From contig JAWQUS010000009.1 of NCBI GenBank assembly GCA_036365455.1, positions 2,820,001 to 2,884,000 on the forward strand: a stretch of 64,000 nt of DNA, read 5' to 3'. A program made the translations under genes and the position numbers. The first letter of the stretch is position 1. Every line of letters begins with the position of its first letter. Positions 55,013-64,000 of the stretch are shown one piece after another. Source of the stretch: Macrosoma leucophasiata. Its lineage: Eukaryota > Arthropoda > Insecta > Lepidoptera > Hedylidae. The notes beneath the pieces were generated by a model that saw only the letters and a list, made by a program, of their open reading frames with translations, was not told the DNA's origin and made no database searches.

Positions 55013-57253
55013 ATGAGTAACTTCGGAACAAATCAAATGATATACACATTACCTTCGAACAGCTCGAACGGTACCGACGATGAGGGGTGTATGCTATTGA
55101 ATCCATCGCAAAGTGTGATTATAACAGGCGCCTACAATGGCATCCCACAGACTTTGATATTGAACGTGATATCGTGGGCATGTCTCATTGTGCTGTTCAC
55201 GGTGTTGCGGCGTACCGCGTGGAACTACGGGCGGATGGCGCTGGTGCAGCGGACGAAGAGCCGGTGGACGAACTTGTTCTACCGCAGGGGCGACGGTGAC
55301 GCGCTGGTGGAGCGGCGCCGGAGCGCCGACGAGTCGTTGACTATCGACGAAGGCTTCTTCACATGGCTGCCGGCCGTGTTCAGAGTCACGAGGGAACAAG
55401 TGCTCGCCAAGTGCGGCCCGGACGCCGTGCATTACCTATCCTTCCAGCGGCACGCAATAACCCTCATGTTTATTGTCACTCTGGTAGCTATTGGTATAAT
55501 TCTACCTATCAATTTTCAAGGTACAAACTTGCAAGTTGATGCAAGCACATTCAGTCGGACTACTCTATCAAATTTAACAGGTACATCCCCATGGCTGTGG
55601 GTACATACGTTGCTGTGTATATCGTTTCTGCCGGTGTCAGTTCTGATAATGCGGAGGTGCACTGGAAGGAAACCGGTGCCTACATCTATGACGGGTACTA
55701 TAATGATAACAAACATTTCTAAGGCTGATAGAAATGAATCAACGATCAGAGCATACTTCGCTCACAACTTTCCTCACATACAGATAGTAGATATCCATCT
55801 TGCTTTTAACATAAATAAACTGAATGAGGTCCAAGAGAAGAAGGAGATGGTGACAGAAGCTCTAGTCTACACAGACTCATATTTCAAAAAGACAGGGAAA
55901 AGGATTACAGTGAGACCGAAGCTTTTCGGGCCAGAGATTGATGCACTAGAATTCTACACAGCAGAAGAAAAACGTCTTAAAGATGAAGCAAAAAGGTGCA
56001 AAGCTATAGTGCTTAACGACCCACTTGGAATCGCATTTTTGACTTTGCCTTCATATCAGCTGGCGGAACATGTCATTAACCATTTCACCTTGCACCGAGG
56101 CTGGATCTTATCGCATGCCACCAATCCGGCTGACATTATCTGGGAAAATCTGAGTGTGCAACCTGGAGTGTGGTACGTCAAGGCTATATTTGTCAATTTC
56201 TTCCTATTCATTGTACTGTTTTTTCTTACTACACCAGCCATTATAGTCAATATCTTCAACACTATTTTCACTAAACCCGAGTCTGTTAGTAGAGTAAGTG
56301 CCTTAATTTTTGAATTTTTACCGACTTTACTCCTCTGGACTATGGCCGCTGTGATGCCGGCGATCGTCTCGTTTTCAGACAAATTTTTGTCCCACTGGAC
56401 GAAATCACAACAGAACTACTCGATTATGACGAAAACTGTATCGTTCCTTTTATTGATGACCTTGATTCTGCCATCACTAGGGCTCGCCAGTGCGGATGCC
56501 TTGTTCCGGTGGACGCTGCACCACGAAAACACCCTGCGGTGGGACTGCGTTTTCTTGCCCGACAAGGGTGCTTTCTTCGTGAACTACGTAATAACCTCGG
56601 GCTTTATTGGTACCTCTTTAGAACTGATACGCTTCCCAGAGCTCTTCCTCTACGTTTGGTACCTTTTGCAGTCGAAATCGAAAGCTGAGAAAAGTTACGT
56701 GAAGAAAGCCATTCTCTACGAGTTCCCATTCGGTGTGCACTACGCTTGGAGTATCGCAATTTTCTCTATCACCATGGTGTACAGTCTCGCTTGTCCATTG
56801 ATCGCGCCTTTCGGGTTATTGTACTTTGTTTTCAAGCACGTCGGCGATAAGCACAACCTTTTCTTCGCTTATGGACCGAGCGACATGAGCGGCGTGGGCG
56901 GCGGCCGGATCCATTCGACCGCCGTGCGTCTCATTCGAGTCTCAGTTTTGCTCCTCCTGATAAACATGGCTGCGTGGGCAGGTCTGCGGGCTGGCTTCGA
57001 GGCTAGGACGATCATCTTAATAATGGCTTCGATTGTAGCTTTCGGAACGTTTTTGTTGCTCAGTCCTTTCCCCAGCTGTACGCCACCCGCTCCGTTGCAG
57101 GAGGAATCGAGTATTCGATTGCCGGAGTACGTCGCTCCAGTCTTACTGAAACCGCTGGACTCCGTCCCCAGCTCCACCCCCTCGACACCCGACTACGGAG
57201 CTTCGTCACCCGTCACCACCCATTCTTATAATCCCGATCCTATAAATATTTAG
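55013..57253 (+). CDS. Tmem63: Tmem63: OSCA/TMEM63-family mechanosensitive cation channel, intronless
   Basis: A single 746-residue frame matches the CSC1/TMEM63 family in length. Order: an N-terminal extracellular stretch with NSSNGT sequons; TM0 about 47-65; an RRTAW-to-PAVFRVT cytosolic segment; TM about 149-167 and 195-213; a long cytosolic loop 214-385 with an RRM-like fold region (GTIMITNISK) and coiled stretch; the RSU/PHM7 pore domain from about 385 to 605; and two last helices at 640-684. The pore domain includes the family block LPDKGAFFVNYVITSGFIGTS, then PELFLYVWYLL and FPFGVHYAWS. The tail is proline- and serine-rich. The protein forms high-threshold, stretch-gated cation channels in plasma and lysosomal membranes (family knowledge). 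The start ATG is preceded by an AT-rich leader with no other in-frame ATG nearby. No introns interrupt it, which is unusual beside the split neighbours. Confidence 0.92.
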   Translation: MSNFGTNQMIYTLPSNSSNGTDDEGCMLLNPSQSVIITGAYNGIPQTLILNVISWACLIVLFTVLRRTAWNYGRMALVQRTKSRWTNLFYRRGDGDALVERRRSADESLTIDEGFFTWLPAVFRVTREQVLAKCGPDAVHYLSFQRHAITLMFIVTLVAIGIILPINFQGTNLQVDASTFSRTTLSNLTGTSPWLWVHTLLCISFLPVSVLIMRRCTGRKPVPTSMTGTIMITNISKADRNESTIRAYFAHNFPHIQIVDIHLAFNINKLNEVQEKKEMVTEALVYTDSYFKKTGKRITVRPKLFGPEIDALEFYTAEEKRLKDEAKRCKAIVLNDPLGIAFLTLPSYQLAEHVINHFTLHRGWILSHATNPADIIWENLSVQPGVWYVKAIFVNFFLFIVLFFLTTPAIIVNIFNTIFTKPESVSRVSALIFEFLPTLLLWTMAAVMPAIVSFSDKFLSHWTKSQQNYSIMTKTVSFLLLMTLILPSLGLASADALFRWTLHHENTLRWDCVFLPDKGAFFVNYVITSGFIGTSLELIRFPELFLYVWYLLQSKSKAEKSYVKKAILYEFPFGVHYAWSIAIFSITMVYSLACPLIAPFGLLYFVFKHVGDKHNLFFAYGPSDMSGVGGGRIHSTAVRLIRVSVLLLLINMAAWAGLRAGFEARTIILIMASIVAFGTFLLLSPFPSCTPPAPLQEESSIRLPEYVAPVLLKPLDSVPSSTPSTPDYGASSPVTTHSYNPDPINI

Positions 57254-59642
57254 ATTGTGTAGTCGTCATACTTTTGATGAAACTTTATTAATTCGCGATA
57301 AAGACGCTGTCCTTGAGGTATCGATCACGTTTATTATCGTGATTAAACATTTTTTAATGTAAATAACAATATTTTTGTAATAATTAATCACCTATCGATC
57401 TGTATGAAATGCAAGTTTTTTTTTTACAGAATATTGAGGTAGTTCCGTTTAACTTATCGTAGTCAAATTTTCTTGCTGATTATAGGTAGGTAGTTCTTTG
57501 CGTTTTAACGTTTGCCTTATGGATATTGATTATGCAATTGTTTGTAAATATTTATACAGCTAATTTAAAGTTAACATTAAGTTGAAAAATGCAGTCCAAT
57601 GTTGTATGAATTTAATTACAAAATCGTTGTTTATAAACTTATCGATTTTCTTTGAATCCACCATTGTGTTATTAAAATGTTTGTATATTTTATTAGGTAT
57701 CATTTATAAAATATATGTAAAGGAAAAATTTTGCAATTTTGCACTTATAAGAAAAGTTTTTAACTGCACATTTGAGAAATTTCTTTCTTGCTTAAGAGTA
57801 ACTTGTAAGTACAATAATGTGCGGTTGAACACTGCAACCAAAAAACAATTGCATCTCAGAAGTACACTAGTATCTAATATTATTTAGATAGGTATGTGCT
57901 CCGCTTATTGATTTCTAAATAACATTTTCTAATACTTGTCTGCTATCTATGACAAATCCCATAGTACAGTACTAACCCTGTGTTAAATTAAAATAAAAAA
58001 TAAAATCTTCCCTGGTAGATAGTTTTTATATTTTGCAACGAAAAGAACAAAGCTTTTTCCCATGTTACCTATTTTCATTCCGATTTTATTCATTCCTTTA
58101 AATAAATCTTAAAGTCACTCCTTAGGAAAATAATTATATTCATGTAGTTCGATGTATTCACAGGAAAACATTTTGTTTTGGTTGAATTATATTTTATATC
58201 ACAATAATATATTCTTTATTGGCTTAAGCGAAACCAGATGTAAAGTTAGTCCACTATGAGTAGGAAATAGTTAATTAAGACTTGTCAAACAAAATGATTT
58301 TTATGTAACGAACAATTTCTCATTTCAAAATTAGCTTTAGTGGCACCAACATACTCTTCGAAGAGCAAATTAACTCCATTTTTTCATCTATGTAATAGGC
58401 AATCGGACAGCTATCGAAAATTAATGTAAACTATGATTAGAATGAATGTTTGTGAAATAATACGATGACTCATTAAATATTTTCGTGAAATATTAATGAT
58501 TTATATTTTAAAATTGCAAAATGAAATGTAATAATTTTAATATTTTTTATCTGTGCTCCATGTTGAACGAAACATCAATCACAGGACGTGACGTCATATG
58601 TTTGTACAACAAATATTTAACACAAGTGATACTTTGATTTATAACATGTTTAAATAATAAAATTAATAATTTTTATGGTTAAATAAACGTATAAAGAATA
58701 ATTTTAGACACATTCTCAAAAGTTGTCCGATTCCCTATTGCGCACTGCAGAATGCTAGAGAACGTCCGAAAATTTAATTCATATCACACATTTTGACCCT
58801 CCGACTCTCGTATTTACTTATACTATAGAGTAGACCGTTTTATAAGCAGTGGTGAACGAATTTCACAGTTGGAGGACTATACCTAATATTTGTTATGTTT
58901 AATTAATTTCAGTTCATTCAATACTCAAAAACTACACATTGGAACAATCTTGTAATATTTTTTTTAAATTGCAACTCTATCCTTTTTTGTAGAAGACTAT
59001 TTGTGGTTGTAGGTTCTACTTTGAGCTTAACTGAATCGTAATGTTTTGTCTCATTCGTTATAGCTATGCGCCGTCGTATAACAAACGAGAACAAACGAAT
59101 AGGCTTATTCAATTTAGGTTCCTTTCAAGATCGCATTGCATCGACTATGGATCCAAGAAGACGAAGGTATGATTGGTCTGGGTCGCAATGCATACCTTAG
59201 TGCCTATAACGTCCGAAGACGGAGTCTATGCTGGTTCCATCGATTGCTTTAATTTTCTACCAAGTTCTATGCAATAGGTAGCTCATAGCTTATTTATTAA
59301 AAAATATGTATATTTCCGCTGTAGTGGATTATCTGTTTTATAAGTGTGATATTTTATATGGCAGTCTTATTTTTGTTTTATTTGAAATTAGTTTTAACAC
59401 TATTTTGTATATAATTGGATATATTTTTTTGTTATAGCTAATATGTTTTATTTGTAGCAGCCTTGTGTTATCGCCTACAATATGTACATATTTTCACGAA
59501 TATGCTATGATAAAATACATGACGTATATTTATAGCTGTTGTTTATCTTGTTTATTAACGGAATACAACTTTATGCGGATTAATATTAGTAGACGATTAA
59601 TTTGTTAGGCCCTCTCTGGTAAAGAATGCGATAAAAAATCGC
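57254..59642. other. Tmem63 3' UTR and flank
   Basis: AT-rich. Several AATAAA strings occur, for example within AATAAAAAATAAAATC near 57990-58006, so the 3' UTR may be about 0.75 kb. No gene is seen beyond. Confidence 0.5.
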
Positions 59643-59688
59643 TTCACCCGCCGCGGCCGGTGGCCTGTGTTGCTCTATGCTTCACTCG
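59643..59688. repeat. M1 MITE end fragment
   Basis: CCGCCGCGGCCGGTGGCC followed by TGTTGCTCTATGC matches the M1 terminal repeat. The rest of the element is absent. Confidence 0.6.
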
Positions 59689-59727
59689 TAAGAAAGACGC
59701 GGTCTATGTACTTACCACCTTTTTTAT

Positions 59728-59997
59728 AAATGACAAACAAGCATACAGTTTACATGGATGGTAAGTGAATAGGTTCTGTGTAGCATAAACATCGACATAA
59801 AAACGCATCTACGAGTACATTGAATAGAGATTTCCATGTACTCGTTGATGCGTTGCCACTTCTGAGGTCCATATCACTTGGTTGACCGAAACGCTATAGC
59901 GCTGTACACTCCCATTTAGCAGCAAGTAGATGTGGTAATACTGTGGTGCTTACAACCGCGAGCATCGTCATTGAAGCTCTCCCAGCAGTAAACTTAA
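59728..59997 (-). repeat. Family A repeat, diverged and rearranged
   Basis: Poly(T)-side tail and inverted head (AGCTCTCCCAGCAGTAAAC) are present. The middle holds an inverted pair (ACGCATC...GATGCGT, about 59801-59855). Confidence 0.6.
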
Positions 59998-60117
59998 CAC
60001 TTTTGATGGTTGATAATTATTTCATGATTTAATTATCAAGTAGATATTTAATAAGTTGGAAATTGGTTCTTCTTACTTTTTACTAATTGGTAATCTTCAT
60101 GACACCCGCGTATCTTA

Positions 60118-60560
60118 GTGAAGGTGTATGAAATAGTTTCTTTACGTGCCACGACAGCTTCGTGGGGTGTACCTAAGAGCATTCACAAACAAACCCTAAT
60201 CGCCTCTCAAAGCGCGCATGGCCCCGCGGCTGGTGTAGATCTCAAGCTATCTACTCGGTTAGGTTATACGGGCGCGGTTGGGTGTGTGATGGATGCCCAC
60301 TAGTGGCAAATTAAAAATGTGCGTTACCGTGCTTCGGAGGACACGTTAAGCCGTCAGTCCCGGTTGCTATCGTAAGATTGCAGTCATTAAACCTTGTCGG
60401 AGGGCTTATGGGCGGTTTGAAAACGTCCGACAGTGGGTTGGCCACTAACTCGTATCTCCACCAACCTGCATTGGAGTAGCGTGGTGTAGTAATCTCCTGG
60501 CCTGTCCCCAAGAAGGGGAGAGACCTGCAGTCCCAGCAATGACGTATGGGTTGCCATTAT
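60118..60560 (+). repeat. LINE 3' region
   Basis: GGTTATACGGGCGCGGTTGG, GTGCTTCGGAGGACACGTTA and AAGCCGTCAGTCCCGG, then GGGGAGAGACCTGCAGTCCC, are the usual order of a common lepidopteran LINE tail. No intact ORF was seen. Confidence 0.65.
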
Positions 60561-61498
60561 TAATCGCCTCTAAGGACAATGAAGATATACCAAATCCCTA
60601 TTCTACGTTTACTCCCATAGCTCGTCTGCATAGCACTGTAACTTTCTAATTCACCTACTAAATTGTTATCTACCAGCTAGTTCTAATTTTGGAGTCCAAA
60701 CGAAACTTAAATTTAACCTTAAAATACGTGAAAATGGCTGTTTAGTTTCGTAAAGTGTAGTGAAAGGTATAAGAATTATACAATAGCATTTATTACGTGT
60801 GCAGTGGTGTGCAGTAATCGGGCCGCAATGAATAATTGTCAGCGTGACTCATAGTTTATAGTTCAATACCATACTCTATCTAGTGCTAGTGTTTAGGGGT
60901 GGATATCAAAATATTCCATTGCTCTGTTTAGCCGCAACGTAACTTCCTAACTTCAGATTTTAAATACTATTTTATTGATTTTGATGACATGTTAGCCCGA
61001 TATATTATACTTAATACCTATCTAGGTACTTGCATAACTGATTAAAGATTTTGCGATAGGTACCTATCTTCCTACATGAATATTCGGTTAAATTCGATAG
61101 ATAAAAGAAGATTCTATCGAATTGATAACCTCCCGCTTTTGTCAGTTTAAAACTGTGTAAAATGCTATTTCTATCTATTATACATAGATAGCTCAATGAT
61201 TATAGGTACGCAGAATATGTCACAATTCGTACAAAACTGCGCCATGTTTCGTATGAGGCATACCAATGAGGTCACCAGCCTTCCAAGTTTATGAACTTAA
61301 CCTACGGTCGTGTTAATTTTGTGTCGAGAAAGAAAATTATCATCATTTTTATATTTGGATATGTATTGATCTAATCAGTGGGCGTAACAGTGTCATTAAG
61401 CGAGGCAGGGACAGGGCAGATACTTGTACAAAGTGAAATGAAATGGTAATTTTTCGCTTTGTTATTAGATTCCCACTTGGGTAATAAAAGAAGAAATA
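60561..61498. other. Intergenic; nothing recognised
   Basis: Only a short 11-bp inverted pair (AATTCGATAGA / TCTATCGAATT, about 61091-61125). Confidence 0.5.
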
Positions 61499-62786
61499 TA
61501 AGGTTGGGGGAAAAGTTTCTTCGCTTTTTTTAAGATAATTCAAAACATTTTTTAATATAGTTTATTTAAATTTAACTAATGTATGTACTCGTATGTACCA
61601 TTTTGTTCGATAACCTTTTGCCATCTTGTAGGTAGGGACATGATCCTATTGCTATAAAAATTTCGGGACTTCTCATCAAAATACCGCGACAAGTGGATTT
61701 GGCAGTCTTCTCGTGATGTTAACCTAACATTGCATAAAGAATTCTGAAGAGACCGAAACAGGTGGAAATCTGAAGGTGCAAGGTCAGGACTATACGGCGG
61801 ATGCATTAACACCTCCCAGCCAAACTCTCTTAATTTTTGCTGAGTGGCTATAGATGTGTGAGGTCTAGCGTTATCATGATGAAACACCACCCCTTCTGTT
61901 GATCAATTCCGGCCGCTTTCTCTCAACTTCTTGCTTTAATCTCATCAGTTGTTCGCAGTAGAGTTCAGAATCGATAGTCCTGCCTGGTGGTAATAGCTCA
62001 TAATGAATAATGCCCTTCCAATCCCACCACACACACAACATCACCTTATTGCGAGTTAACCCGGGTTTCGCCACAGTCTGTGAAGCCTGATCGGCCTTTG
62101 ACCACGACCTTTTTCGCACGTTCTTGTCGTACGTGATCCACTTTTCATCACCAGTTATCAGCTTCTTCAAAAATGATTCGGTTTCATTACGTTGTAATAA
62201 AGAATCACAAATTAGTACACGGTTCATTAGGTTTCTTTCAGTGAGCTCGTGAGGTACCCAAATATCGAGCTTTTTTTGTACCCAGCTTTTTTCAAATGCG
62301 CCAAAACTGTTTTGTGATCAATTCTCAGTTCTTCAGCTACGTCGTAACTACTGATATGTTGATCTTGCTCCACTTTTTCAAAAATGGCATCCATTTTATC
62401 CGTAATAGGGCGACCAGAGCGAGGTGCATCTTTGACATCAAAATTTCCGGATTGAAAACGCTTAAACAAAATTTGTGCTACTCTTACAGACACTGCACTA
62501 GGTCCATAAACATCGCAATTTTTTTTTGCTGCTTTCGTTGCATTTTTACCTTTTTTGTAGTAAAATTTTAAAATGTATCGAATTTCTTCATTAGATTCAC
62601 TCATCTTGACAGTACGAAAAACAAATGAAAATCACACATTTGCCTAATTTGAATTTGGAATTATGTTCTTTAAAATTTTAACTTTCAATGATACCAAAAC
62701 CAGCCAGATACAAATACTACAGCCAAAGAGATTTTATTACAAGTTCATACATACTGTAATGCGAAAAGACGTTTTCCCCAACCTAT
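61499..62786 (-). mobile_element. Mariner copy 3, frameshifted
   Basis: The 1288-bp element has TA at 61497-61498 and 62787-62788 and the same inverted ends (TAAGGTTGGGGGAAAAGTT and ATAGGTTGGGGAAAACGTC). The transposase starts at 62604 but is broken by two small indels near 62275 and 61890. Confidence 0.93.
61576..62604 (-). pseudogene. Mariner transposase pseudogene, two frameshifts
   Basis: Three frame pieces (62227-62604, 61874-62227, 61576-61890) together cover the whole protein. TGDEKW, HHDNARPH and LAPSDFH are preserved in their pieces, so the catalytic residues are not mutated. A base is missing in a T run near 62275, and two bases are missing near 61890 relative to copy 2. Confidence 0.9.
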
Positions 62787-63896
62787 TATCACACGTTTTT
62801 CAGGCGTGAACCTGTTCCATGGAAATATACACAGAATATATTAATAAGGACTAAGTATTTCCATTGACATGTCTGTTGTTGATAATAAAATTCTCAATTC
62901 GTTGTGAACTCTCGGCATCAATAAACAAAATTGTACTGTGAGCACAGAGCACAATTGCGTCATCTACGTGTTTTTATACTTTTTAATGACTCAGTCAGTC
63001 TCATCTCAACAGAGTCAGTTCCAGTGAGGAGGTATTTAGAGATGTCTGTTCCTATTTTTATCCGGCTTTTAAGAGATTCAGAAATTCGATAAATATTCTT
63101 TGTTTTTCAGTGATCGGTTCGAGACAAAGTATTTTGAAGTGAACATATGTCTGTAGCATCGTTGTTACTTGAAAGTTGATGAAACGAAAAAGCAACATTA
63201 AAAAAGAGAGACACCTATGTAAATTCATAAGATTTATGGATGTAGACTAAAGTAATATCATCGGGACCTTAGCATAAACGAAGTTAAAATCCTTTAACCA
63301 CTTTATTGTTAAGTGAAATCGACAAACTGTTTTCTAGTTTAGCAATGTTTACCGTCATAATTAAATTACAAAGTCGCTAAACGCATGTAACCATTGCTAT
63401 ATAGGTTACAACTGCGTTTTAGTTGCGGAAAGATGAAAATATGTCTCACGTTTTTATTTTGCTATCTTTAAAACTACAAAAGATACGAAAATGTTTCCAA
63501 GACAGGTCGATATACCTATATCGATCGAAATCGAAATTACTTGCACCGTGCAAGTAATTTCGATTTCGAACGAAGTGCAAGTTGCACCACTAGATGAGTC
63601 ACCTCACTCACCTCGTAGGTAATCATCTTATGTATTTATCTAATTGTAACTTTAAATAAATATGTTCGTTAAATTAAGTGGATACTCACTAAGGTACGTA
63701 CTATCAGGGCACTTGCCGCTCAACCACACTGGTACTTTATGCGGTCGCAATAAAAGCCTTATTTGATTGGTCTCTGATAATTTTGACTGTACATATTAGT
63801 AAATTAGTCTTATCGATACTTAGATAAGCACGCGCAAAATTTGTTATCAGTAGGTAAGTATTATATTTCCATGTTTTTTTTATTTGCCATTCTGTT
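62787..63896. other. Intergenic or intron; one perfect hairpin
   Basis: No gene. The hairpin at 63525-63569 is the only structure seen. Confidence 0.5.
63525..63569. repeat. Perfect 22-bp inverted repeat, 1-base loop
   Basis: Arms 63525-63546 and 63548-63569 around a single C. The arm contains AATCGAAATTACTTGCAC. Confidence 0.95.
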
Positions 63897-64000
63897 GAAG
63901 GACTACCTAATATATCTTTGGGACTGGGACCACCCATAAAACCCGCAGTAATGTTGGGCAACGCGGATTGGAGTGACTGGACCAACCCTCGCGCCGGTGG
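63897..64000 (+). CDS. Possible partial exon at the right edge, unidentified
   Basis: GC content rises sharply over the last 100 bases. On the plus strand an acceptor-like sequence (T-rich tract, then CTGTTGAAG) precedes an open frame reading LPNISLGLGPPIKPAVML and then GNADWSDWTNPRAG. The minus strand is also open (SALPNITAGFMGGPSPKDIL), so strand and reality are uncertain. No family is recognised. Confidence 0.25.

Overview
The window is nuclear DNA from an insect, almost certainly a moth or butterfly (Lepidoptera). It has insect-type genes split by short-consensus GT/AG introns and three related cecropia-like mariner copies. It also carries Helitron-type ends (CTAG followed by T, with the motif GCGAAGCCGCGGGCAACAG) and lepidopteran LINE tails (for example CAGCTGGACCAATGCCTC-like text). 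AT-rich introns are packed with small repeats. There are no bacterial-style operons, CRISPR arrays or rRNA genes.

Layout. From 1 to about 37.4 kb, on the minus strand, lies the 5' part of a neuroglian gene (Nrg, L1-CAM family). The signal-peptide exon is at 37277-37334, exon 2 at 33452-33578 and exon 3 at 3544-4161; the gene continues off the left edge. Its 29 kb second intron holds an LTR retrotransposon of the Ty3/gypsy group (5741-10774), a probable non-autonomous Helitron (12638-14474), a dead mariner (23429-24726), a MITE with perfect 8-9 bp target duplications (18767-19058), and many short elements. From 37.8 to 45.2 kb is a transposon-rich intergenic region. It has a hAT-like element just upstream of Nrg, a mariner whose transposase frame is fully open (39327-40611), a hAT-type foldback MITE built almost entirely of TATCGATA motifs (41036-41618), and two tandem poly(A)-tailed units. 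From 45.2 to 57.3 kb are three genes: an unrecognised 366-residue protein (45229-46329, +); Sfmbt (46418-54269, -, seven coding exons, 867 residues: four MBT repeats, SLED, SAM), tail-to-tail with the first; and an intronless Tmem63 mechanosensitive channel gene (55013-57253, +), head-to-head with Sfmbt across about 740 bp. The rest, to 64 kb, is 3' flank and repeats with a third, frameshifted mariner (61499-62786) and a possible exon at the right edge.

The genes do not form a pathway. Nrg is a neural adhesion molecule, Sfmbt a Polycomb-group chromatin protein, and Tmem63 a membrane channel. What stands out is the mobile DNA. At least eighteen copies of one SINE-like repeat are present, with several hAT-type MITEs whose 8-bp target duplications can still be read. 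At least ten perfect, almost loopless inverted repeats (arms 13-30 bp) are scattered through the window, some at edges of repeat fragments. The LTR element shows a canonical A AAA AAC frameshift site at the gag end, two LTRs that look identical by eye, and yet two in-frame stops in pol. All alignments were made by eye; nothing was searched against a database.
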